Assembly (NCBI RefSeq): GCF_001570545.1
Contig: NZ_BBXD01000008.1
Coordinates: forward strand, 846,722-910,721
DNA length: 64,000 nt
Reading direction: 5' to 3'
Source: Herbidospora mongoliensis
GTDB lineage: Bacteria; Actinomycetota; Actinomycetes; Streptosporangiales; Streptosporangiaceae
Below the pieces are notes generated by a model. It saw nothing but the letters and a program-made list of their open reading frames with translations. It was not told the DNA's origin and searched no databases. Positions 25,466 to 33,110 of the stretch are shown here, piece by piece; within the stretch, counting starts at the first letter, position 1; each line of letters starts with the position of its first letter. A program made the translations under genes and the position numbers.

Positions 25466-25492
25466 GCGGGGTGGCCGGACCGGCCACCCCGC
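25466..25492 (+). terminator. Intercistronic hairpin between binding protein and permease genes
   Basis: GCGGGGTGGCCGG - A - CCGGCCACCCCGC, 13-nt arms, lies 10 nt after the binding-protein stop and upstream of the permease ribosome-binding site (GAAAGGAG). Such hairpins partially terminate or protect the upstream mRNA, giving more binding protein than permease. It is unlikely to stop all transcription because the following genes are tightly coupled. Confidence 0.6.
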
Positions 25493-25512
25493 CTTCCCTC
25501 GAAAGGAGCGCC

Positions 25513-26478
25513 ATGGCCACGCGTGCCCCGGAACGCGCAGCGCCGCCACGGCGACCGGGAGGCAAGCGCCGGCTGAATGCCCGCCACTGGCGGCACGCGG
25601 TCGACGTCAAGGCCTCGCCGTACGCGTACGTCGCGCCGTTCTTCCTGCTCTTCTGCGCCTTCGGGTTGTTCCCCATCGGCTACACGCTCTGGGTGAGCCT
25701 GCACGAGTGGACGCTGCTGAAGGACGAGCACACCTTCGTCGGCCTGGAGAACTTCAGGGTCCTGCTGACCGACTCCTACTTCTGGAACGCCACGTACAAC
25801 ACGTTGTCCATCGGTGTTCTGTCGATGGTGCCGCAGTTGCTGCTGGCCCTGTGGCTCGCCCACCTGCTCAACCGGCCGCTGCGGGCGCAGAACTTCTTCC
25901 GGATCACGCTGCTGCTGCCCAACGTCACCAGCGTGGTGGCGGTCGTGGTGATCTTCTCGCAGATCTTCGGCCGTGACTTCGGCCTGATCAACTGGGTCAT
26001 CACGAGCTTCGGCTTCGAGGGCGTCGCCTGGCGCGACGGCACCCTGAGCTCCCACCTGGCCATCTCGACGATGATCATGTGGCGGTGGACGGGCTACAAC
26101 GCGCTCATCCTGCTGGCGGCGATGCAGGCCGTACCGAGAGAGCTGTACGAGGCCGCCACCATCGACGGCGCGTCGAGTTCCACCCAGCTCCGCAAGATCA
26201 CCGTCCCGATGATCCGCCCCACGATCGCCTTCGTGGTGATCACCTCGACCATCGGGTCGATGCAGATCTTCGCCGAGCCGCTGCTGTTCGGCGCCTACAC
26301 CCTCACCGGTGGCCAGGACCGGCAGTACCAGACGCTTTCGCTGTTCTTCTACGAGAACTACATGCGCCTCGACTTCGGCTTCTCGTCGGCCATCTCCTGG
26401 ATGATCTTCATCTTCATCCTGATCATCGCCGGTATCAACTTCCTGCTCACGAACCGGATGAAGGGAAGCGTCCGATGA
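25513..26478 (+). CDS. Sugar ABC transporter permease (first)
   Basis: 321 residues from the ATG at 25513 (GAAAGGAG 4 nt upstream). Six transmembrane helices and the EAA loop VPRELYEAATIDGASSSTQLRKITVPMIRP, which contacts the ATPase. Typical MalF/CebF type. No ATPase gene in the operon, so a shared MsiK-type ATPase encoded elsewhere is probable, as known for such transporters in streptomycetes. Confidence 0.88.
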   Translation: MATRAPERAAPPRRPGGKRRLNARHWRHAVDVKASPYAYVAPFFLLFCAFGLFPIGYTLWVSLHEWTLLKDEHTFVGLENFRVLLTDSYFWNATYNTLSIGVLSMVPQLLLALWLAHLLNRPLRAQNFFRITLLLPNVTSVVAVVVIFSQIFGRDFGLINWVITSFGFEGVAWRDGTLSSHLAISTMIMWRWTGYNALILLAAMQAVPRELYEAATIDGASSSTQLRKITVPMIRPTIAFVVITSTIGSMQIFAEPLLFGAYTLTGGQDRQYQTLSLFFYENYMRLDFGFSSAISWMIFIFILIIAGINFLLTNRMKGSVR

Positions 26479-27299
26479 ACGGCCGTCGGGTCGGCAACCG
26501 GCTGACCTACCTCACGCTCACCGCGGTCGCCTTCTTCTTCACGATCCCGCTGTACTACTCGATCGTGGTGGCCTCCCGCGACAACGCCTCGCTCGCCTCG
26601 GTCCCGCCGCCGCTGTTCCCGGGCGGAAACTTCTTCGAGAACGTCTCCCGGGTCTTCGACACCGTGCCGTTCGGCCTGGCGATGCTCAACTCGGTCTTCG
26701 TGGCCGGCCTGATCTCGATCTCGGTCATGTTCTTCTCGACCCTGGCCGGGTTCGCCTTCGCCAAGCTGCCGTTCCGCGGCCGCAACATCCTGCTGCTGAT
26801 GACCGTCGGCACGATGATGGTCCCGACCCTGGCCGGCATCATCCCGCTCTACATCCTCATGGTGAAACTGGAGTGGGTCGGTTCTCTGTACGCCGTCATC
26901 GTGCCCGCGCTGGTCAACGCGTTCGGCGTGTTCTTCATGACGCAGTATCTGTCCCGGGCGCTGCCCACCGAACTCCTTGAGGCCGGCCGCGTCGACGGCT
27001 GCACGACCTGGGGCCTGGTGTGGCACGTCGTCTTCCCGGCGGCCCGGCCGGCGGCGGCCGTCCTCGGCATGCTGACCTTCATGACGGCCTGGAACGACTA
27101 CCTGTGGCCGCTCATGGTGCTCACCCCGGAGAACCCGACGGTCCAGGTGGCGCTGTCGACCCTGGCCGCCGGTTACGTCAACGACTACGTGATGGGCCTC
27201 GCGGGGACCGCCCTCGGCACACTGCCGCTGGTCATCGTGTTCGCCTTTCTCGGCAAGCACATCATCGGAGGAATCATGCAGGGGGCGGTCAAGGGATGA
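26475..27299 (+). CDS. Sugar ABC transporter permease (second)
   Basis: 274 residues. The ATG overlaps the previous stop (ATGA). Six helices with EAA loop LPTELLEAGRVDGCTTWGLVWHVVFPAARPA and the C-terminal YVNDYVMGLAGTALGTLPLVIVFAFLGKHIIGGIMQGAVKG of MalG/CebG-type permeases. It forms the membrane channel with the first permease. Coupled by ATGA to the beta-glucosidase gene. Confidence 0.88.
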   Translation: MNGRRVGNRLTYLTLTAVAFFFTIPLYYSIVVASRDNASLASVPPPLFPGGNFFENVSRVFDTVPFGLAMLNSVFVAGLISISVMFFSTLAGFAFAKLPFRGRNILLLMTVGTMMVPTLAGIIPLYILMVKLEWVGSLYAVIVPALVNAFGVFFMTQYLSRALPTELLEAGRVDGCTTWGLVWHVVFPAARPAAAVLGMLTFMTAWNDYLWPLMVLTPENPTVQVALSTLAAGYVNDYVMGLAGTALGTLPLVIVFAFLGKHIIGGIMQGAVKG

Positions 27300-28669
27300 C
27301 GCCGGACATCGAGTTTCCCGAGGGGTTCATCTGGGGTGCCGCGACGGCGTCGTACCAGGTGGAGGGGGCCGCTCGGGAAGACGGGCGCGGCGTGTCCATC
27401 TGGGACACCTTCGCGCGCACCCCCGGCAAGGTCGCCGACGGCCACACCGGAGACGTGGCCTGCGACCACTACCACCGCTATCCGGACGACGTGCGCCTCA
27501 TGGCCGACCTGGGCCTGTCGGTCTACCGGTTCTCCACCGCCTGGCCCCGGGTCGTCCCCGACGGCTCCGGCCCGGCGAACCCGCGCGGCCTCGACTTCTA
27601 CGACCGCCTGGTCGACTCGCTGCTGGACGCGGGCATCACGCCGTACGTCACTCTCTACCACTGGGACCTCCCGCAGAACCTGGAGGACCGGGGCGGCTGG
27701 ACCTCGCGCGACACCGCGTACTACTTCGCCGACTACGCGGCCGCCGTTCACGCCCGGCTCTCCGACCGGGTCTCGAACTGGACCACCCTGAACGAGCCCT
27801 GGGTCTGCGCCTTCCTCGGCTACGGCAGCGGTGTGCACGCCCCCGGCGTGACCGACGCCGCCTCGGCCTTCAAGGCGGCCCACCACCAGCTGCTCGGCCA
27901 CGGCCTGGCCGCCCAGAACCTCACCGGCACCCTGACCCTGACGCTGAACATGGCGCCCGTGGTCACCCCGGCGCAGATCGTGGACGTCGCCCACGTGCTC
28001 ACCGACGACGACGCCGAGGCGATCAGGCGGGTCGACGCCCTGCTGAACCGGCAGTTCCTCGACCCGGCGCTGAAGGGGACCTACCCGGCCGAGGTCCTGG
28101 ACATCGCGGCCGAGCACGGCGGCCTCGACCACATCCGCGACGGCGACCTGGAGATCATCCGGCAGCCGATCGACCTGCTCGGGATCAACTATTACAACCC
28201 GTGCGTGATCCAGGCCGCCGCGGGCGCGGTGGCCCCCCCGGCCTGGCCGGGAACCGACGGCATCGAGTTCGTCACCATCGAGGGCCCGCAGACCGCGATG
28301 GGCTGGCCCGTCATCCCGTCGGGCCTGTCCCGCCTGCTGGTGCGGTTGTCGCACGACTATCCGGACGTCGGCCTGATCATCACCGAGAACGGCGCCGCCT
28401 TCCACGACAAGGTCGTCGGCGACCGGGTGCCCGACTCCGACCGGGTCGCCTACCTGGACGGACACCTCCGCGCCTGCCACCAGGCCATCGCGGAGGGCGC
28501 CGACCTCCGGGGCTACCTGGTGTGGTCCCTTTTCGACAATTTCGAGTGGGCGGAGGGGTATCACCAGCGGTTCGGTATCGTTCGGATCGATTACGCCACA
28601 CAGCGCCGCCTGCCCAAGGACAGCGCCCTGTGGTATCGCGACGTCATCCAGCGGAACGGCATCGAGTGA
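27296..28669 (+). CDS. GH1 beta-glucosidase
   Basis: 457 residues, standard for glycoside hydrolase family 1. The acid/base motif is TLNEPWVC, the nucleophile motif LIITENGAA, and the N-terminal signature FPEGFIWGAATASYQVEGA is intact. No signal peptide, so it acts on imported sugar. ATGA-coupled to the permease and GTGA-coupled to the LacI gene, so all five genes are one operon. Resembles the cebEFG-bglC arrangement known from Streptomyces. Confidence 0.92.
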   Translation: MTPDIEFPEGFIWGAATASYQVEGAAREDGRGVSIWDTFARTPGKVADGHTGDVACDHYHRYPDDVRLMADLGLSVYRFSTAWPRVVPDGSGPANPRGLDFYDRLVDSLLDAGITPYVTLYHWDLPQNLEDRGGWTSRDTAYYFADYAAAVHARLSDRVSNWTTLNEPWVCAFLGYGSGVHAPGVTDAASAFKAAHHQLLGHGLAAQNLTGTLTLTLNMAPVVTPAQIVDVAHVLTDDDAEAIRRVDALLNRQFLDPALKGTYPAEVLDIAAEHGGLDHIRDGDLEIIRQPIDLLGINYYNPCVIQAAAGAVAPPAWPGTDGIEFVTIEGPQTAMGWPVIPSGLSRLLVRLSHDYPDVGLIITENGAAFHDKVVGDRVPDSDRVAYLDGHLRACHQAIAEGADLRGYLVWSLFDNFEWAEGYHQRFGIVRIDYATQRRLPKDSALWYRDVIQRNGIE

Positions 28670-29661
28670 AACGTCCAACCTTGGAGGCGGTCGCCGCCCG
28701 CGCCGGCGTGTCCAAGTCGACCGTCTCAAGGGTGGTCAACGGCGACACGACCGTGACGCCGAACTTCCGCGAACTGGTGCTGCGGGCGGTGAACGAACTC
28801 GGGTACGTCCCCAATTCGGTCGCCCGCAGCCTGGTCACCCAGCGGACCAACTCGATCGCCCTGATCGTGTCCGACCCCCCAGCCGGGCTGTTCTCGGACG
28901 ACCCGATGTTCTCGACGGTGGTGCGATCCGCGTCGCGGGCTCTTGAGGCGGCGTCCAAGCAGGTCGTCCTGATGCTGGCGGGGTCGGACGAGAGCCGGGT
29001 GCGCGTTCAGGAGTACATCGCCGCCGGTCACGTGGACGGCGTGATGCTCGTGTCCTTCTACGGGGCCGATCCGCTGCCCGCGGCGCTGATGCGGATGGGC
29101 CTGCCGATGGCGTCCTTCGGCAAGCCCGTCTCTGCGCCGTCCGTCCCCTATGTCGACAACGACAACCTGGGGGGAGCGCGACAGGCGGTCGAGCACCTGC
29201 TGTCCCGGGGGCGACGGCGGATCGCGACCATCTCGGGGCCGCTGGACATGATCGCGTCCCAGGATCGTCTGACGGGGTATCGGGAGACGCTGCGGGACAC
29301 CGGCCGACGGTCGATCATCGCGGTCGGCGACTTCACGAGGGTGTCCGGGGACCAGGCGATGTGCCAGCTCCTGGAGGACGATCCGGGGCTGGACGCGGTC
29401 TTCGCGGCCAACGATTTAATGGCCATAGGGGCACTTCACGCGCTTCGGCGAGCCGGGAGACGGGTGCCGGAGGACGTGTCCGTGGTCGGGTTCGACGACA
29501 TAGAGGCCGCTCTCTACACCGACCCGCCATTGACCACGGTACGCAGCCCGATGGCCGACCAGGCCTTGGCGGTGGTCAGCCTGCTGCTGGGGCTGTTCGA
29601 GGACGGCGACATCGATCCGGTGATACTGCCGACGGAACTGATGGTCCGCGAATCGGGCTGA
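28666..29661 (+). CDS. LacI-family regulator
   Basis: 331 residues. Helix-turn-helix RPTLEAVAARAGVSKSTVSRVVNGDTTVTPNFRELVLRAVNELGYVPNSVARSL is at the extreme N-terminus, followed by a periplasmic-binding-protein-like effector domain (VSFYGADPLPAALM, VDNDNLGGARQAVEHLL, VFAANDLMAIGALHALR). The GTG start overlaps the beta-glucosidase stop. As last gene of the operon it probably represses it through one of the palindromes at 23864-24119; CebR-like response to the imported sugar is inferred. Confidence 0.9.
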   Translation: MKRPTLEAVAARAGVSKSTVSRVVNGDTTVTPNFRELVLRAVNELGYVPNSVARSLVTQRTNSIALIVSDPPAGLFSDDPMFSTVVRSASRALEAASKQVVLMLAGSDESRVRVQEYIAAGHVDGVMLVSFYGADPLPAALMRMGLPMASFGKPVSAPSVPYVDNDNLGGARQAVEHLLSRGRRRIATISGPLDMIASQDRLTGYRETLRDTGRRSIIAVGDFTRVSGDQAMCQLLEDDPGLDAVFAANDLMAIGALHALRRAGRRVPEDVSVVGFDDIEAALYTDPPLTTVRSPMADQALAVVSLLLGLFEDGDIDPVILPTELMVRESG

Positions 29662-29679
29662 ACGATGTAGCTCGTCGGT

Positions 29680-30093
29680 TCAGCGGCGCAGGGCCCACTC
29701 CACCGCCGGGCAGCGGTTCATGATCACGTCGAGTCCGGCGGCCAGGGCCCTGTCGCCCGCCGCCTCGTCGTACACGTCCAGGGGTAGCCATACCGCGCCC
29801 GCTCCCACCTTGACGGCTTCGTCGATCACGTCGCCGGCGAAGACTGTGCGGCGGTAGATCGCCACCACGTCGATGGGCACCGGGACGTCGGCGAGGGTGC
29901 GGTAGGTCGTCTCGCCCAGGACGGGGCGGCCGTCCGGGTGTACGGGAATGATGCGTTTGCCCCGGTTTTTCATGAGTTTGGCCTGGTTGTAGACGGTCCT
30001 GCCTGGATCGCCGGACAGGCCGACGAAGGCCCATGTCGTCGTGTCGTTCAGCAGGCGTCGGATGGCCGTCAGGTCGGCGAAACGATCTCCCAT
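29680..30093 (-). CDS. CoA-binding domain protein (YccU-like)
   Basis: 137 residues from the ATG at 30093, giving the usual family start GDRFADLTAIRRLLNDTTTWAFVGLSGDPGRTVYNQAKLMKNRGKRIIPVHP. This is the Rossmann CoA-binding domain of succinyl-CoA synthetase alpha and acyl-CoA synthetases as a stand-alone protein. A longer frame to 30165 exists but fits the family less well. Converges on the LacI gene; GCTGAAC/GTTCAGC arms across the gap may form a weak shared terminator. Confidence 0.78.
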   Translation of the reverse strand: MGDRFADLTAIRRLLNDTTTWAFVGLSGDPGRTVYNQAKLMKNRGKRIIPVHPDGRPVLGETTYRTLADVPVPIDVVAIYRRTVFAGDVIDEAVKVGAGAVWLPLDVYDEAAGDRALAAGLDVIMNRCPAVEWALRR

Positions 30094-30259
30094 GTCTTGG
30101 TGCAACAACCTGGTCGCCGGGTCTCTTCCGGCACAGGTCAGGGCCGTTTTCATGACGGCACCCATGACATTTGCCCACAGAGGATTGGTTGAACTTGTAA
30201 CTAGAAGCTCCTGGGGTTATCCGGAATTCTTCCTGTTAGCAGAAAGCAGGGAGATGGCA
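30094..30259. other. Upstream region of the lanthipeptide cluster
   Basis: About 160 nt between divergent genes. It is less GC-rich than the surroundings (GTTGAACTTGTAACTAGAAG near 30188), which fits promoter DNA for lanKC. No convincing -10/-35 pair or regulator site was identified, and no cluster-specific regulator gene is adjacent. Confidence 0.35.
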
Positions 30260-32809
30260 GTGAATGACCAGTATGAGCTTTATTGCCTCGCGGACCGGCT
30301 TTTTTATGACGCCCCCGACCGGCGCGGAACCGATATTCCGGATTTCGCGGTGGCCGGGCGTGACGTTCCGCGTGGCTGGTCCCACCAGCCGTCCGACACC
30401 TGGTTCCACTATGCCCCGACCGGCCATGATGTTCCGCCGCAGGGCTGGAAGATCCATGTGTCGGCCGGGCTGGCCGATGCGGCGCGGGTGCTGGAAATCG
30501 TCTGGGATTATTGCGTCGAACGTGATATCCCCTTCAAATTCCTGCGCAGCCGGTCTGTTGTCACGATGCTCAACTCAAAAGGGGCTTCGCGGGGTTCGAG
30601 CGGCAAACTGGTCACCATCTACCCTCGGCAAGATTGTCTTGAGCTTACGCTCAAGGAGCTCGACGGGCTGCTGACGGGGGTGCGGGGGCCGTACATCCTG
30701 AGTGATCTCCGTTACGGCGACGGGCCCCTTTTCGTGCGCTACGGCGGATTCGTGGCCCGGCGCTGTGCCGCCCCCAACGGGGAGCTCGTGCCGGCGATGG
30801 AGAACGACCGGGGCGAGCTGGTGCCCGACGTGCGGGGAGCCTCGTTCACGACCCCCGAATGGGTGACTCTGCCCGACTTCCTCAGAGCCCATCTGGAGGC
30901 CAGGAACGCGGTCACGACCGGCGAGCTGCCCTATTCGGTCGACTCGGTCATGCACTTCTCCAACGGGGGCGGGGTCTATCTCGCCACCGACCGGCGGACC
31001 GACGAGCGGGTCGTGCTCAAGGAGGCCCGGCCGATGGCGGGGCTCGACGCGGCCGAGCGTGACGCGGTGGCGCGGCTGCAGCATGAGCGTGACGTGCTGC
31101 GACGGCTCGACGGGCTCGACTGCGCGCCCGGTTATCGCGACTACTTCGTGCTCGGTGACCACCACTTCCTGGTGATGGAGTTCGTCGACGCGACGCCGCT
31201 TCAGCGCACGCTGGTCCGCACGTTTCCGCTGTCCAAGGCCGACGCGACGGCCGAGTCGATCGCCGAATACACCGTCTGGGCGCTCGACACGCTGCCCAAG
31301 GTGCGGGCCGCCGTCGAGGCGCTGCACGAGCGGGGGGTCGTCTTCTGCGACCTTCATCCGAACAACATCCTGATCACGCCCGACGGGCGGCTCGTCCTCA
31401 TCGACTTCGAGGTCGCGACGTTCATCGAAGACCGCGGCCGGTCGGTGCTGGCCCATCCGGCCTTCCAGGCGCCGGCCGACCGGCGGGGCGCCGACGTCGA
31501 CCTCTACGCCCTGGCGTGTCTCACGCTGGGCCTGTTCGCGCCGCAGCTCACGATCACCGTGCCGCTGGCGCGGGCCAAGGCGACACAGCTCGGGCACATG
31601 ATCGTCGACACCTTCCCGGTGCCGCCGGAGCTGATCAAGCGCGCCGTCCACACGATCACCGGGCCCATCGGGGGCGGGCCCACGGCGAGTGTGACCAGCG
31701 GCGATCCGATGGCGGCGATGGCGCGGGGGATCCTCGCCAGCGCCACGCCCCGGCGCTCCGACCGGCTCTTTCCCGGTGACGTCGCCCAGTTCCATCCCGG
31801 CGGCGGGATCAACCTGGCCCACGGCGCGGCGGGGGTCCTGCTCGCCCTCGACGCGGCGGGAGCCGGCCGGTTCCCCGACTACGAGGAGTGGCTCCTCCGC
31901 CGAACCCAGGACAGCCGAACCCAGGACCTCCAGGCCCAGGACCGCCAGAACCTGGAGTGTCCGCCTGGCTTCTACGACGGGCTCCACGGCGTCGCCTATG
32001 TGCTCGATCGGTTCGGCCATGTCGACCAGGCGCTCGATCTCGTCGATCGGGCCATGTCGGGGCCCTGGCGGGAGCTCGATCTCAGCCTCTACTCGGGGCT
32101 GGCCGGCATCGGGCTCAACCTGCTCCACCTGGGGCTCGACGCCCGCCCGCTGGTCGAGCTCTGCGCCGAGAGGCTTCCTGACGACGTACCGGAGATATCT
32201 GGCGGTTCGCACCCCAGGGCAGGTCTCCTGTACGGCCTGAGCGGCCCCGCGCTCCTCTTCCTGCGCGCCTACGACCACACCAGAGACCCGGCACTGCTCG
32301 ATCTGGCCGAACGGGCGCTGCGCCTCGACCTGAAGCGGTGCGTCGTCACCGCCGACGGGTCGTTGCAGGTCGACCAGGGGTGGCGGACGCTGCCCTACCT
32401 CGACGAGGGCTCGGCCGGCATCGCGATCGTGCTGGGCGACCTGCTCCGACGGCGGCCCGGCTCCTCGCTGGCCGCCGCGCTGCCCGACCTGCTGAAAGTG
32501 GGCCGCTGCCGGTTCTTCGTGCAGCCGGGCCTGTTCGCCGGGCGGGCCGGCATGATCCTGGCCGACCGGACGCTCGTCCCCGGCCTCGACTGGCACGTTC
32601 TTCCCTACCGTGACGGGATCGCCTTCCCCGGCGACCAGTTGCTCCGGCTGTCGATGGACTTCGCCACCGGCACCGCCGGGGTCCTGTTCGCCCTCAGCGG
32701 CACCCCGTTGCCCTTCATGCATCCACTCGGCGCGGAGCCCTACGCCATGCCGGGTGGCGCCCCCCTTCAGCTGTCGACCAAGGAGGTGATCGGGGCCCGG
32801 AACAGCTAG
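30260..32809 (+). CDS. lanKC: Class III lanthipeptide synthetase (LanKC)
   Basis: 849 residues. Three domains in order: an N-terminal phosphoSer/Thr lyase starting NDQYELYCLADRLFYDAPDR, a Ser/Thr kinase with ATP lysine Lys254 (VVLKEA), catalytic Asp364 in FCDLHPNN and metal-binding Asp382 in IDFEV, then a LanC-like cyclase (GFYDGLHGVAYVL, GLAGIGLNLLHLG). The zinc ligands of class I, II and IV cyclases (WC-x-G and CHG) are absent, which puts it in class III. It would phosphorylate core Ser/Thr, eliminate to dehydro-residues and form (labionin) rings. The GTG at 30260 is preferred because GGGAG lies 6 nt upstream; the ATG at 30254 touches that site. Confidence 0.93.
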   Translation: MNDQYELYCLADRLFYDAPDRRGTDIPDFAVAGRDVPRGWSHQPSDTWFHYAPTGHDVPPQGWKIHVSAGLADAARVLEIVWDYCVERDIPFKFLRSRSVVTMLNSKGASRGSSGKLVTIYPRQDCLELTLKELDGLLTGVRGPYILSDLRYGDGPLFVRYGGFVARRCAAPNGELVPAMENDRGELVPDVRGASFTTPEWVTLPDFLRAHLEARNAVTTGELPYSVDSVMHFSNGGGVYLATDRRTDERVVLKEARPMAGLDAAERDAVARLQHERDVLRRLDGLDCAPGYRDYFVLGDHHFLVMEFVDATPLQRTLVRTFPLSKADATAESIAEYTVWALDTLPKVRAAVEALHERGVVFCDLHPNNILITPDGRLVLIDFEVATFIEDRGRSVLAHPAFQAPADRRGADVDLYALACLTLGLFAPQLTITVPLARAKATQLGHMIVDTFPVPPELIKRAVHTITGPIGGGPTASVTSGDPMAAMARGILASATPRRSDRLFPGDVAQFHPGGGINLAHGAAGVLLALDAAGAGRFPDYEEWLLRRTQDSRTQDLQAQDRQNLECPPGFYDGLHGVAYVLDRFGHVDQALDLVDRAMSGPWRELDLSLYSGLAGIGLNLLHLGLDARPLVELCAERLPDDVPEISGGSHPRAGLLYGLSGPALLFLRAYDHTRDPALLDLAERALRLDLKRCVVTADGSLQVDQGWRTLPYLDEGSAGIAIVLGDLLRRRPGSSLAAALPDLLKVGRCRFFVQPGLFAGRAGMILADRTLVPGLDWHVLPYRDGIAFPGDQLLRLSMDFATGTAGVLFALSGTPLPFMHPLGAEPYAMPGGAPLQLSTKEVIGARNS

Positions 32810-32872
32810 CTCCACCTTTTTAAAAGATCTCGAAGTCCTCCCGATAGAGAAATTTCACAAAGGAGTATCACC

Positions 32873-33022
32873 ATGGTTCTTCTCGACCTTCAGGCGATGG
32901 AGCTTCCCGGCGGCGGCGGCGGTCACGGCGGCGGCGGTGGCGGCGGTGGCGGCAGCACGCTGACGCTGCTCGGCTGCGCGTCCCAGACGCCCAGCAACCT
33001 GAGCCTGCTGCTCTGCCACTAG
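32873..33022 (+). CDS. lanA: Class III lanthipeptide precursor peptide
   Basis: 49 residues, with AGGAG 7 nt before the ATG. The leader carries LLDLQAME (residues 3-10), the class III recognition motif seen in SapB-type precursors, and a single Pro12. Residues 13-27 are 14 Gly and one His. The core STLTLLGC-ASQTP-SNLSLLLC-H has Ser28/Thr31/Cys35 and Ser41/Ser44/Cys48, two copies of the Ser-xx-Ser-xxx-Cys ring-forming pattern; the second matches SapB closely. The first has Thr in place of the second Ser, so a methyl-substituted ring would form. It lies 63 nt after lanKC. Confidence 0.93.
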   Translation: MVLLDLQAMELPGGGGGHGGGGGGGGGSTLTLLGCASQTPSNLSLLLCH

Positions 33023-33033
33023 GCACCCGATCG

Positions 33034-33063
33034 GGGCCCTGGGCTCGCGGGAGCCCGGGGCCC
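33034..33063 (+). terminator. Attenuator hairpin between lanA and the transporter genes
   Basis: GGGCCCTGGGCTC (33034-33046) pairs with GAGCCCGGGGCCC (33051-33063) over 13 bp with one G-U pair, loop GCGG, 11 nt after the lanA stop. It is followed by TCCCTTC rather than a T-run. It probably lets most transcripts end after the precursor, so peptide outnumbers the transporter proteins. Confidence 0.7.
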
Positions 33064-33110
33064 TCCCTTCGCAGAACACACTCCACCCACGTGAAGAGAG
33101 GGACTCGGCG

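Noticed and set aside
30041..30259. N-terminal extension of LanKC by about 70 residues
   Set aside because: It overlaps the divergent CoA-binding gene, lacks a ribosome-binding site and is not part of the family's usual start, which begins near YELYCLADRLFYD.
30260..32809. Class IV (LanL) synthetase assignment
   Set aside because: The cyclase part lacks the Cys/Cys/His zinc ligands that class IV enzymes retain, while the precursor and transporter layout fits class III.
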